Positions 33,301 to 43,307 of a stretch of DNA of 64,000 nt are shown here, piece after piece. Both the position numbers and the translations under genes were made by a program. The first letter of the stretch is position 1, and the number at the start of each line of letters is the position of its first letter. A model generated the notes under the pieces. That model was given only the letters and a program-made list of their open reading frames with translations, was not told where the DNA came from and did not search any database. The DNA lies in assembly GCA_900766265.1 (NCBI GenBank), contig CAAFUS010000018.1, positions 186,001-250,000 of the forward strand. The letters are read 5' to 3'. The stretch is from Pseudomonadaceae bacterium. GTDB taxonomy: Bacteria > Pseudomonadota > Gammaproteobacteria > Pseudomonadales > Pseudomonadaceae.

Positions 33301-33498
33301 TCAGTGGTGCCGCGGCGGCAGGTCCTCGGAAAACAGCTCATCCTCCAACTGATCTCCGGGTATCGCGTGCGCCTCGGACGCCCAGGCGCCCAGATCGATC
33401 AGCTTGCAGCGCTCCGAACAAAACGGGCGCTGCGGGCTCTGCGGCCCCCATTCGACCGGCGCCCCACAGGTTGGGCATTCGACTACTGTTGCGCTCAC
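33301..33498 (-). CDS. yacG: DNA gyrase inhibitor YacG (zinc protein)
   Basis: YacG is a small zinc-ribbon protein that inhibits DNA gyrase by binding GyrB in E. coli. The 65-residue sequence has the four zinc cysteines C8, C11, C27 and C31, then the conserved CKLIDLGAWASE. The acidic C-terminal tail (LEDELFSEDLPP) is typical. Its ATG overlaps the coaE stop by four bases, and the coaE-yacG pair is widely conserved. Confidence 0.96.
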   Translation of the reverse strand: MSATVVECPTCGAPVEWGPQSPQRPFCSERCKLIDLGAWASEAHAIPGDQLEDELFSEDLPPRHH

Positions 33499-34103
33499 GG
33501 CTGACCTCCTCTTAGCGTCAGATAGAAGGAATGCAGGCGCTCGACCTCGGCGTTGAGCCAGGCCAGATCCCGATCGTTGACCAGCACATCGTCAGCATGG
33601 CGCAAACGCTCGGCCCGCGAAGACTGCACGTCGAGAATCGCTCGGGCCTGCGCCTCGCTCACACCGTCACGCTGCATGGTGCGCTGGAGCTGCAATGCTT
33701 CGGGCACATCGATCACCAGGATGCGCTGTGAAAGTCGATGCTGTCCGGACTCTACCAGCAAGGGCGAAACCAGGATGGCATAGGGGGACTGGGCTTGGGA
33801 GAGATGGCGAGAGACCTCCTCACCGATAAGAGGATGAAGCAGCGCTTCGAGCCATTTGCGCTCCCCGGCGTCCTGGAACACTCGCTCCCTCAGCGCAGCG
33901 CGATCCAGGGTTCCGTCAGCCTGCAGAATCTGGTCACCGAAGTGCTCGGCGATCCGCTCCAGGGCCGGTCGGCCAGGCTCTACCACCCAGCGCGCAGCAT
34001 GGTCGGCATCCACCAGATGCACGCCCAGGGCGGCAAAGCGCTCGGCCGCCGCACTCTTACCGCTACCAATGCCGCCGGTCAGTCCAAGAATCCAGGGTTT
34101 CAT
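33495..34103 (-). CDS. coaE: Dephospho-CoA kinase
   Basis: CoaE phosphorylates dephospho-CoA in the final step of coenzyme A synthesis. The P-loop GGIGSGKS is at residues 10-17, followed by the family motif VDADHAARWVVEPG. The ATG at 34103 gives 202 residues beginning MKPWILGLTGG, the usual length. The frame remains open far upstream, but that part has no homology. It is located between pilD and yacG as part of the pilBCD-coaE-yacG block. Confidence 0.97.
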   Translation of the reverse strand: MKPWILGLTGGIGSGKSAAAERFAALGVHLVDADHAARWVVEPGRPALERIAEHFGDQILQADGTLDRAALRERVFQDAGERKWLEALLHPLIGEEVSRHLSQAQSPYAILVSPLLVESGQHRLSQRILVIDVPEALQLQRTMQRDGVSEAQARAILDVQSSRAERLRHADDVLVNDRDLAWLNAEVERLHSFYLTLRGGQP

Positions 34104-34218
34104 CCAATTCGCGCGCCCACAAAAAAAGGACGCGCAGTAGTAACGCCTTCGGGCTCGGCGCGCAAGCAGGGCTGGACGAAATTGAAAACAGGCCGATCGG
34201 CTCGGCCTGAGGATGGGC

Positions 34219-35094
34219 TTAGTTACCGAAACCAGCGAACTGCAGGTAATTGGCCGTGATGGCATCACCCCAGAGCAAGGCGATCCAGCCTGCAATGGCG
34301 AGATAGGGCCCAAAAGGAATTGGCGTACCCCTGCCGGCCCGCTGAAGACGCAGAACGACACTGCCCAGCACGGCTCCGACTAGCGACGACAACAGGATGG
34401 TGAGGGGCAACACCTGCCAGCCGCCCCAAGCCCCCAGCATGGCGAGCAGCTTGAAGTCGCCATACCCCATACCTTCCTTGCCGGTCGCCAGCTTGAACAG
34501 CCAATAGACCGACCAGAGCGCCAGGTACCCGGCAACGGCACCCCAGACGGCCTCCTCGAGGGAAACGAACAACCCGCCAACATTGACGAGAAGGCCCAAC
34601 CAGAGCAGCGGCAGGACCAGATCATCCGGCAGCAACTGGTGATCGACATCGATCAGGCTCATCGCCAGCAAGCCCCAGGTCAACAGCATCATCGCACCGG
34701 CCTGCCAGCCGAAGCCGAAATGCCAGGCAACGTAACCCGTGAGCACGCCGCAGCCCAGTTCGACCAGCGGATAACGCCTGCTGATCGGCGCGCCGCAGCT
34801 GGAGCATTTACCCTTGAGGGCCAACCAGCTGACCAGCGGAATGTTTTCCGAAGACCGAATCTGGTGATTGCAATGCGGACAGCGCGAGCGCGGAACGACG
34901 AGATTGAAGCGCGCGCCTTGTGGCTCGGCAGGCAACTCCAGCACCTCCCGGGCCTGCCGCTGCCAGTCGCGCTGCATCATCAGCGGCAGCCGGTGGATGA
35001 CCACATTCAGAAAGCTGCCAACCAGCAGACCCAGTACGGCAGCGGATAAAACAAAGGCCAGCGCGTGGCTGGCCAGAAGATCGATTACAGCCAT
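34219..35094 (-). CDS. pilD: Type IV prepilin peptidase and N-methyltransferase
   Basis: PilD cleaves the leader of type IV pilins and type II secretion pseudopilins, then methylates the new N-terminal residue. It is a polytopic inner-membrane aspartyl protease. The cytoplasmic zinc site has C72, C75, C97 and C100. The catalytic aspartates are D149 (SLIDVDHQLLPD) and D213 (GYGDFKLLAML). Length is 291 residues. It starts two bases after pilC. Its substrate PilA is encoded 3 kb away in this window. Confidence 0.97.
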   Translation of the reverse strand: MAVIDLLASHALAFVLSAAVLGLLVGSFLNVVIHRLPLMMQRDWQRQAREVLELPAEPQGARFNLVVPRSRCPHCNHQIRSSENIPLVSWLALKGKCSSCGAPISRRYPLVELGCGVLTGYVAWHFGFGWQAGAMMLLTWGLLAMSLIDVDHQLLPDDLVLPLLWLGLLVNVGGLFVSLEEAVWGAVAGYLALWSVYWLFKLATGKEGMGYGDFKLLAMLGAWGGWQVLPLTILLSSLVGAVLGSVVLRLQRAGRGTPIPFGPYLAIAGWIALLWGDAITANYLQFAGFGN

Positions 35095-35096
35095 GG

Positions 35097-36314
35097 TTAG
35101 ACCACGGAGCCCAGCTGGAAGATAGGCAGGTACATCGCGATGATCAGACCGCCCACGAGCACACCGAGCACCGACATGATCATAGGCTCCATCAAACTGG
35201 TAAGGCCGTCGACCATATTATCTACTTCATCCTCATAAAAGGTGGCGACCTTTCCAAGCATTTCATCAAGCGCGCCGGACTCCTCGCCGATAGCAGTCAT
35301 CTGAATAGCCATCGACGGGAAGGTGCCGGTAGTCCGCATCGAAAAGTTAAGCTGCATACCTGTCGACACGTCATTTTTGACTTTCATTGTGGCACTGCGA
35401 AAAACAACGTTACCCGTAGCACCTGCAACCGAATCCAATGCATCTACGAGCGGAACGCCTGCGGCAAACGTAGTGGAAAGGGTTCTGGCGAAACGCGCGA
35501 CAGCTGACTTGTAAAGAATCTCTCCCACGACCGGGATCTTCAGGAGCAAGCGGTCAAACCAATTTCTAAATTGCTCTGACCGAAGGTGCACCTGTTTGAA
35601 AGCAAAAGCAGCGCCTATCATTGCCAAAACTACAAGCAACCACCACTCCTGCAGCGCTTCCGATAAGGCAATGACCATCAGCGTAAAGGCCGGGAGCTCT
35701 GCACCAAAGTTGGCGAACACATCTTGGAATTGCGGAACCACCTTGATAAGTAAGATAGCCGAAACAATTATGGCAACGGCCACAACCGCGATGGGATAGT
35801 TCATTGCCTTCTTTATCTTGGCCTTCAAGGCTTCGGTTTTTTCCTTATAGGTTGCGACGCGATCCAACAGGGTCTCGAGCGCACCCGACTGCTCACCCGA
35901 GTCCACTAGATTGCAGTAAAGGTCATCGAAGTATTGGGGCTTCTTCCGCAGGGCCGCCGCAAAGCTGTTACCCGCCGCTACTTCCTGTTTCAGATCGTCC
36001 ACCAGCTTGCGCATATTGGGATTATCGAAGCCCTCCCCAATAATGTCAAAGGACTGCAGCAGCGGTACTCCGGCCTTCATCATCGTCGCCATCTGCCGCG
36101 TAAACAGGGCGATATCCATCGGTTTGATTTTCTTGCCAGCGCTGAACAGCGACACGCTCTTTTTGCGTACCTTCAGGGGGTTGATGCCCTGCTTGCGCAG
36201 CTGCGCCTTGACCAGGGCCGGATTGACGCCACTAAGCTCTCCTTTGAGCTTCGCCCCCTTGCGGTCAGTGCCTTCCCAGACAAAAACGCTGCTCTTTATC
36301 GCTTTCTGCGCCAT
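35097..36314 (-). CDS. pilC: Type IV pilus inner-membrane platform protein
   Basis: PilC is the inner-membrane platform of the type IV pilus, around which the PilB and PilT motors work. The 405-residue protein has two homologous GspF-type domains, each followed by membrane helices (near 175-200, 225-250 and the C-terminus). FTRQMATMMKAGVPLLQSFDII marks the first domain and FARTLSTTFAAGVPLVDALDSV the second. It lies three bases after pilB. Codon use in the stretch 35200-36000 looks somewhat more AT-rich than in neighbouring genes. Confidence 0.97.
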   Translation of the reverse strand: MAQKAIKSSVFVWEGTDRKGAKLKGELSGVNPALVKAQLRKQGINPLKVRKKSVSLFSAGKKIKPMDIALFTRQMATMMKAGVPLLQSFDIIGEGFDNPNMRKLVDDLKQEVAAGNSFAAALRKKPQYFDDLYCNLVDSGEQSGALETLLDRVATYKEKTEALKAKIKKAMNYPIAVVAVAIIVSAILLIKVVPQFQDVFANFGAELPAFTLMVIALSEALQEWWLLVVLAMIGAAFAFKQVHLRSEQFRNWFDRLLLKIPVVGEILYKSAVARFARTLSTTFAAGVPLVDALDSVAGATGNVVFRSATMKVKNDVSTGMQLNFSMRTTGTFPSMAIQMTAIGEESGALDEMLGKVATFYEDEVDNMVDGLTSLMEPMIMSVLGVLVGGLIIAMYLPIFQLGSVV

Positions 36315-36317
36315 GTG

Positions 36318-38021
<1,704 letters not shown>

Positions 38022-38182
38022 GGAGGCCTCGCGATGGATCAGTGCACGCCTTATAGCGCAGAAGCCGAGCCAATCCAAACACCAACGAGTCGAGTGACCA
38101 AAAGTGTCAGTAATGGAGAATTAAGGAAGTCTCATGGATCCCAGCCGGCTGTGTAAGGCCGCATTTCTTGAGGTTTCGATAG

Positions 38183-38199
38183 TTGGCACGGCGACTGCA
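38183..38199 (+). promoter_or_regulatory. Sigma-54 (-24/-12) promoter of pilA
   Basis: TTGGCACG, a five-base spacer and TGCA give a near-perfect match to the RpoN consensus TGGCACG-N5-TGCW. It ends 48 bases before the pilA ATG. Pseudomonad pilA is known to need RpoN with the PilS/PilR system, and rpoN is encoded in this window. Confidence 0.9.
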
Positions 38200-38246
38200 A
38201 TACCCTTGGCAGGCTGATGCCTAACCACACCTCCAAGGAGATACAC

Positions 38247-38675
38247 ATGAAAGCTCAGATGCAGAAAGGCTTCACTCTTATCGAACTGATGATCGTAGTT
38301 GCCATCATCGGTATTCTCGCCGCCGTAGCGCTGCCTGCCTATCAGGACTACACCGGCCGCGCGCAAGCTTCCGAAGCGCTCAGCGCAACAGCAGGTCTGC
38401 GGGCAGATATTGGCGTGTACCTGTCCGAAGAAGGCGCCTTGCCAACCGCGGGCGATTCGCAGGCACTCGATGATGCAATTGGCGAGTTGGAAGGTAAGTA
38501 CTTCGCCGACGTGACAATCGCAGCTGGTGTTCTTAGCGTCCCATTCACTAGCGGTGTGCATACCGGCCAAACGATGACGCTGGAGCCAGTCCTCAATACT
38601 GCCGGAAACCAGATTTCCAATTGGCAGTGCGATGGACTGGAAGTTAAGTATCTGCCCTCCGCTTGCCGGCCGTAA
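38247..38675 (+). CDS. pilA: Type IV major pilin PilA
   Basis: PilA is the structural subunit of the type IV pilus. The prepilin has an eight-residue leader (MKAQMQKG) cleaved by PilD before F9. The conserved E13 (mature +5) is in FTLIELMIVVAIIGIL, which is the hydrophobic polymerisation helix. A C-terminal disulfide loop is predicted between C128 and C140, only 11 residues apart. The prepilin is 142 residues. AAGGAG lies correctly before the ATG at 38247, while an in-frame ATG ten codons earlier lacks this. A sigma-54 promoter is upstream and a terminator downstream, so it is monocistronic. The C-terminal half is the variable part and does not match a pilin I can name. Confidence 0.95.
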   Translation: MKAQMQKGFTLIELMIVVAIIGILAAVALPAYQDYTGRAQASEALSATAGLRADIGVYLSEEGALPTAGDSQALDDAIGELEGKYFADVTIAAGVLSVPFTSGVHTGQTMTLEPVLNTAGNQISNWQCDGLEVKYLPSACRP

Positions 38676-38713
38676 TCCTTTAACGCGGGTGAAACCTACG
38701 CGTCTCCACCTGC

Positions 38714-38727
38714 TGATTGGCCAATCA
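38714..38727. repeat. 14-bp perfect palindrome after pilA
   Basis: TGATTGGCCAATCA is fully self-complementary and lies 38 bases after the pilA stop, immediately before the terminator. It could add to transcript 3' structure or bind a dimeric protein. Confidence 0.6.
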
Positions 38728-38760
38728 AAACCCCGCCTTAACCGGTGGGGTTTTCTTTTA
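38726..38760 (+). terminator. Intrinsic terminator of pilA
   Basis: AAAACCCCGCC and GGTGGGGTTTT pair around a short loop, followed by CTTTTA. It lies about 50 bases after the pilA stop. Confidence 0.85.
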
Positions 38761-39343
38761 GACCATACCACAGCGCGAATGCGCGGGGGCTTGCTATATG
38801 CCCATGCGTGGACATGCCCCTACTTACAGCATTAGCTGACTACCATTGCGATACCGCCTCCAGGGGCGCTTCTTGTATTTTAGCTACGACCGCATGGGCG
38901 AAAGCTTTAAAGAAGAGCGAAACCCGCACGATCATGCCTTACCTGGCCGGCCATACAAAAACCAGTTTCACTGAAGTCCGCTCAAGCATTATTCACAAAC
39001 TAACCTACGTCTACCGTTTAAGGATGTTCTCGGCCCCTAGCGCTTTGCTCAATCGAGGGCATGCGTCGTTCCGTTTGACGTGAAGAAGCAGATTGCTCCG
39101 GGCACGGCGGCCGACAGTAGCGAGACATTCAGAGATATTGGTCGAACCGGTGATGGTCGTTGCTCAACTGACCAAACAGCGAGCCGTGTAGCCCATGGGG
39201 TGAAACCCACCCTGCCGCATTCAGGGATGCGACTCGACGAGCTCGCATCTGGGGACGTGGAGCTTCACTACAATGCCGACATGCGCCCATGAGTTGAAGC
39301 CGCCCAATGATCAAATCGTACGAGCCGCCCGTTAACCGATGTC

Positions 39344-39373
39344 AAAACGAAAACGCCCCGCCATGGCGGGGCG
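39344..39373 (-). terminator. Intrinsic terminator of cysD-cysNC
   Basis: A perfect 20-bp palindrome (39354-39373, arms CGCCCCGCCA/TGGCGGGGCG) is followed on the minus strand by TTTTCGTTTTG. It sits 18 bases after the cysNC stop. Confidence 0.87.
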
Positions 39374-39391
39374 CTGCTACTCGGTCCCTGC

Positions 39392-41293
39392 TTAAATCGC
39401 ACCGCGCTGGCGGAGCAATTCGATCACCTTCTTCACCCCTTCCTCAAGCGACAGGGCTTCGGTGTCGATGACCAGATCCGCACTCTCCGGCTCGTCGTAG
39501 CCAAACGCTATACCCGGAATGTTACTTCCCCCGGCCGCATACAGCCCCTGCGGATCGCGCTGCTTGCAGGTATCAGCGGAGGCCTTGACGTAAACCGTCA
39601 GCAGGCGATCCCCGCCCATCAACTCCTTGGCCTGTTCGCGGCCCTCGGCGTCGGGGGCGACGAAGGCGGCCAGGGTGATCAGCCCGGCTTCGTTGAACTG
39701 GCGCGCCACATGCGCGGCGCGGCGCCAGTTTTCGGTACGGCCGGCGCGATCCTGCGGCAGGCCCTTGTTCAGGTCGTGGCGCAGGTTCTGGCCGTCGAGC
39801 ACGTAGACCGCCCGCCCCATGTCGAACAGCTTGCGCTCAACCGCATAGGCGAGCGTGCTCTTGCCGGCGCCCGAAAGGCCGGTGAACAGTACGGTGGCCG
39901 GCTGCTGGCCGAAGCGCGCGGCGCGCTCTTCGCGGGTGACGTGGGCGAGCGCTCCGTGGCTGCCGCCGGTGTTCTGCCCATCCAGCGGATCGGCGATGAT
40001 CATGCCGGCGCCGACGGTGCCGTTGGTCAAGCGGTCGATGACGATGAAGGCGCCGGTGGTTCGGTTCTGCTCGTAGCCGTCGAAGGCAATGGGCGCGTCC
40101 AGGGCAACCTTGACCTTGCCGATCTCGTTCAGCTGCAGGCTGCTGGCAGCGCCATGTTCGAGCGTATTCACATCGACCCGGTGCGCGATGCTGGCAATCG
40201 AGCCCGGCACGTAGCTGGTGGCGCGCTTGAAGTCGTATTTCTTGCCCGGCAGCATCGGCTCTTCGGCCATCCACACCAGCATCGCTTCGAAGGTGTCGCC
40301 GATGCGCGGGCGGTTGTCGGCATGGACCAGCATGTCGCCGCGCGAGACGTCGATTTCGTCTTCCAGCGTCAGGGTGACAGCCTCACCCGGCGTCGCCTGC
40401 TCCAACTCGCCATCGAAGGTGACGATGGACTTGACCTTGCTGCCCTTGCCCGACGGCAGAACCACCACTTCGTCGCCCTTGCGCACGACGCCGCTGGCGA
40501 GCGTGCCGGCAAACCCCCGGAAGTTGAGGTTCGGCCGGTTCACGTACTGAACCGGGAAGCGCAGGTCGTTGAAATTGCGGTCGCCGGCGATTTCCACCGT
40601 CTCGAGAATTTCCATCAGCGCAGGCCCGGTGTACCACGGCGAACGCTCGCTCTTGTTCACCACGTTGTCGCCCTTGAGGGCGGACATCGGAACGAAATGC
40701 AGCGAGGTGGGCTTGAGCTCGATGCGCTCGGCGAACGCCAGGTAATCGGCCTTGATCTGCTCGAACACCTGCTGATCGAAGCCGTTCAGGTCCATCTTGT
40801 TGATGGCGACGACGATGTGCCTGATGCCCAGCAGCGAAGCGATGAAGCTATGGCGTTTCGTCTGGGTCTGCACGCCGTAGCGGGCGTCGACCAGGATGAT
40901 CGCCAGGTCGCAGGTAGACGCGCCGGTAGCCATGTTGCGGGTGTACTGCTCGTGCCCGGGCGTGTCGGCGATGATGAACTTGCGCTTGGCGGTGGAGAAG
41001 TAGCGGTAGGCCACGTCGATGGTGATGCCCTGCTCGCGTTCGGCCTGCAAGCCGTCGACCAGCAGCGCCAGGTCAACCTCGTCACCGGTGGTGCCGACCT
41101 TTTTCGAATCCCGGGTAATGGCTTCCAGGTGATCTTCGTAAATCATCTTGGAGTCGTGCAGCAGGCGACCGATCAGCGTGCTCTTGCCGTCATCGACGTT
41201 GCCACAAGTGAGGAAGCGCAGCAGCTCCTTGCGCTCGTGCTGGGCTAGGTACGCGAGGATGTCCTCGCTGATCAGTTCGGATTGGTGACTCAT
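39392..41293 (-). CDS. cysNC: Fused ATP sulfurylase GTPase subunit and APS kinase
   Basis: This 633-residue protein joins CysN and CysC. The N-terminal part is the translation-factor-like GTPase that activates ATP sulfurylase: P-loop GNVDDGKST at 31-39, then DTPGHEQY and NKMD motifs. From about residue 472 (GLSGAGKST, 472-480) the APS kinase domain begins and phosphorylates APS to PAPS. The fusion is usual in pseudomonads. It pairs with cysD directly upstream to form sulfate adenylyltransferase. About 100 bases separate the two genes. Confidence 0.98.
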   Translation of the reverse strand: MSHQSELISEDILAYLAQHERKELLRFLTCGNVDDGKSTLIGRLLHDSKMIYEDHLEAITRDSKKVGTTGDEVDLALLVDGLQAEREQGITIDVAYRYFSTAKRKFIIADTPGHEQYTRNMATGASTCDLAIILVDARYGVQTQTKRHSFIASLLGIRHIVVAINKMDLNGFDQQVFEQIKADYLAFAERIELKPTSLHFVPMSALKGDNVVNKSERSPWYTGPALMEILETVEIAGDRNFNDLRFPVQYVNRPNLNFRGFAGTLASGVVRKGDEVVVLPSGKGSKVKSIVTFDGELEQATPGEAVTLTLEDEIDVSRGDMLVHADNRPRIGDTFEAMLVWMAEEPMLPGKKYDFKRATSYVPGSIASIAHRVDVNTLEHGAASSLQLNEIGKVKVALDAPIAFDGYEQNRTTGAFIVIDRLTNGTVGAGMIIADPLDGQNTGGSHGALAHVTREERAARFGQQPATVLFTGLSGAGKSTLAYAVERKLFDMGRAVYVLDGQNLRHDLNKGLPQDRAGRTENWRRAAHVARQFNEAGLITLAAFVAPDAEGREQAKELMGGDRLLTVYVKASADTCKQRDPQGLYAAGGSNIPGIAFGYDEPESADLVIDTEALSLEEGVKKVIELLRQRGAI

Positions 41294-41393
41294 TCGCTAT
41301 AGCTCCACGCTGCCACCGAAGGGCGCAGCTAGCCTGAATTCTGTGTTATCAGCCGCTACGGGCAGGCCCGCGAGTTCGTAGTCCGCTGGACCG

Positions 41394-42311
41394 TTAGAAG
41401 TAGCCCTGCCGCTTTTTCTCTTCCATCGAGCCGGCGGCGTCGTGGTCGATGACGCGGCCCTGGCGCTCGGAGGTGCGGGTCAGCAACATCTCCTGGATGA
41501 TCTCCGGCAGGGTCGTGGCGGTGGATTCCACCGCGCCGGTGAGCGGGTAGCAGCCCAGGGTGCGGAAGCGGACCATGCGTTTTTCGATGCGCCCCTTCTC
41601 TTCCTCGGAGAGGTGTTCAAGGATGCGCTCGTCATCGATCATGATCAGCGTGCCGCTCTTCTCGATTACCTCGCGCTCGGCGGCGAAGTACAGGGGGACG
41701 ATGGGGATCTGTTCCAGATAGATGTATTGCCAGATATCCAGTTCGGTCCAGTTCGACAGCGGGAACACCCGGATCGACTCACCCTTCTTCACATTGCCGT
41801 TGTAGACGTTCCACAGCTCAGGGCGCTGGTTCTTCGGATCCCAGCGGTGCTTGCTGTCACGAAACGAGTAGACACGCTCCTTGGCGCGGGACTTTTCCTC
41901 ATCCCGCCGAGCCCCGCCGAACGCGGCGTCGAAGCCGTACTTGTCGAGTGCCTGCTTGAGCCCTTCGGTCTTCATCACGTCGGTGTGCTTGGCACTGCCG
42001 TAGGTGAAGGGGTTCATGTCCTGGGCCACGCCCTCGGGATTGATGTGGGTAATCAGGTCCAGGTCCATCTCGCTGACCATGCGCTCGCGGAAGCGGTACA
42101 TCTCCTGGAATTTCCAGCGGGTATCGACGTGCAGCACTGGGAATGGCAGGCGGCCTGGAAAAAACGCCTTGCGTGCCAGGTGCAGCATGACCGCCGAATC
42201 CTTGCCGATCGAATAGAGCATCACCGGGTTGTCGAACTCGGCAGCGACTTCGCGGATGATGTGGATGCTTTCCGCCTCCAGCTGTTTGAGATGCGTCAGT
42301 TTGTCGACCAT
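41394..42311 (-). CDS. cysD: Sulfate adenylyltransferase subunit 2
   Basis: CysD forms APS from sulfate and ATP with the GTPase CysN, the first step of assimilatory sulfate reduction. The 305-residue protein is a PP-loop enzyme with the motif YSIGKDSAVML at about 33-43. GGARRDEEKSRAKERVYSFRD and IRVFPLSNWTELDIWQYI are family signatures. It is the first gene of cysD-cysNC. Control by CysB is expected from related bacteria, but I did not identify a site. Confidence 0.98.
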   Translation of the reverse strand: MVDKLTHLKQLEAESIHIIREVAAEFDNPVMLYSIGKDSAVMLHLARKAFFPGRLPFPVLHVDTRWKFQEMYRFRERMVSEMDLDLITHINPEGVAQDMNPFTYGSAKHTDVMKTEGLKQALDKYGFDAAFGGARRDEEKSRAKERVYSFRDSKHRWDPKNQRPELWNVYNGNVKKGESIRVFPLSNWTELDIWQYIYLEQIPIVPLYFAAEREVIEKSGTLIMIDDERILEHLSEEEKGRIEKRMVRFRTLGCYPLTGAVESTATTLPEIIQEMLLTRTSERQGRVIDHDAAGSMEEKKRQGYF

Positions 42312-42439
42312 GGCTACTCACGAGATAAAAATGAACGGCACGACTTGCCGCGAGACGCCGCACTCTAGCACGGCGAAAAATTCTAATCAGGCGCGGGCTT
42401 ATACCGAAGTGCTCTATGTTTATGCCTTGGGCTGGCTGG

Positions 42440-43201
42440 TCATACCGGATTCGGGATGTCGATGAACAGGTGCTCGATCGCGAAACGGCGCGCCAGATAA
42501 TCCCCAAGCGCCTGCACGCCATACCGCTCGGTCGCATGATGCCCGGCCGCGAAGAAACTGAGCCCGTTCTCGCGGGCAACATGCACGGTCGGCTCGGAGG
42601 CCTCCCCGGTCAGGTAGGCATCGACCCCGGCGGCCACTGCCTGGTCGATATACCCCTGGGCGCCGCCGGTACACCAGGCTACCCGCCGGATCAGCCCGGA
42701 ACCCTCGATCATCAGCGGCTCGCGGCCGAGCGCCTCATGGATGCGGCGCATGAAATCCACCGGGGTGAGCGGCGCGTCCAGCGACCCGACCAGCCCGACC
42801 GACTTGGGATTGTCGGGCTCCAGCGACCCCTCGACAGTCAGCTCGAGCAGGCGCGCGAGCTGCACGTTGTTGCCGACCTCCGGGTGCACGTCGAGCGGCA
42901 GATGATAGGCCAGCAGGCTCATGTCGTGGGTCAGCAATGTCTTCAGACGCCGCTGCTTCATGCCCACCACGCGGGCATCCTCGTTCTTCCAGAAGTAGCC
43001 ATGGTGCACGAGGACCACATCGGCTTCGGCCTCCACCGCCGCATCGAGCAGCGCCTGGCTGGCGGTGACCCCGCTGACGATGCGCCGCACCTGCGGCCTC
43101 CCTTCGACCTGCAGCCCGTTGGGGCAGTAGTCGGCGATCCTCGCGGCGTTCAGATAGCGATCCGCTTCGGCAACCAGGGTGTTCAGAGCGATGGCCATCA
43201 A
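42440..43201 (-). CDS. Nif3-like dinuclear metal centre protein
   Basis: This 253-residue protein belongs to the Nif3/YbgI (DUF34) family, whose members have a dinuclear metal site. In E. coli the homologue has been linked to cyclohydrolase-like chemistry, but the physiological role is unsettled. Metal-binding residues are visible in VLVHHGYFWKNED and near the C-terminus in AAGHHATERYGVQALGDYL. Two start codons are adjacent (MMAIAL). It is divergent from algW with a gap of about 110 bases. The pair order Nif3-algW is conserved in pseudomonads. Confidence 0.93.
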   Translation of the reverse strand: MMAIALNTLVAEADRYLNAARIADYCPNGLQVEGRPQVRRIVSGVTASQALLDAAVEAEADVVLVHHGYFWKNEDARVVGMKQRRLKTLLTHDMSLLAYHLPLDVHPEVGNNVQLARLLELTVEGSLEPDNPKSVGLVGSLDAPLTPVDFMRRIHEALGREPLMIEGSGLIRRVAWCTGGAQGYIDQAVAAGVDAYLTGEASEPTVHVARENGLSFFAAGHHATERYGVQALGDYLARRFAIEHLFIDIPNPV

Positions 43202-43307
43202 TCGATCCTCTTGTCATGCACGCTGCATTATTCATGCAGCTTCGTATAATGCCGCCACCTTAAGGGCCGCTCCCACAGCCCGCAACACTCACCGGACCTG
43301 GAACGCA

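Larger units (their letters stand above)
38676..39343. other. Gene-poor gap between pilA and cysNC
   Basis: Apart from the pilA terminator at its left end, these roughly 670 bases hold no convincing gene. Frames are short and lack ribosome binding sites. Parts (38860-39060) are more AT-rich than the rest of the window. A small GGGTG/CACCC hairpin lies at 39198-39212, of a type seen in pseudomonad intergenic DNA. I looked for a tRNA-Thr, which I recall flanking pilA in P. aeruginosa, and did not find one. The stretch looks like a rearrangement scar or decayed accessory DNA. Confidence 0.5.

Noticed and set aside
38204..38220. Second sigma-54-like sequence TTGGCAGGCTGATGC before pilA
   Set aside because: The spacing and the -24 part fit the consensus less well than the site at 38183-38199, which is at the better distance from pilA.
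38745..39083. 112-codon frame in the gap after pilA
   Set aside because: It starts inside the pilA terminator, has no ribosome binding site and shows no domain. A shorter frame near 38898 (MGESFKEERNP) is equally unsupported.
38676..39391. Search for a tRNA-Thr beside pilA
   Set aside because: No cloverleaf, T-loop GTTCGA-type segment or CCA end could be found in the gap.
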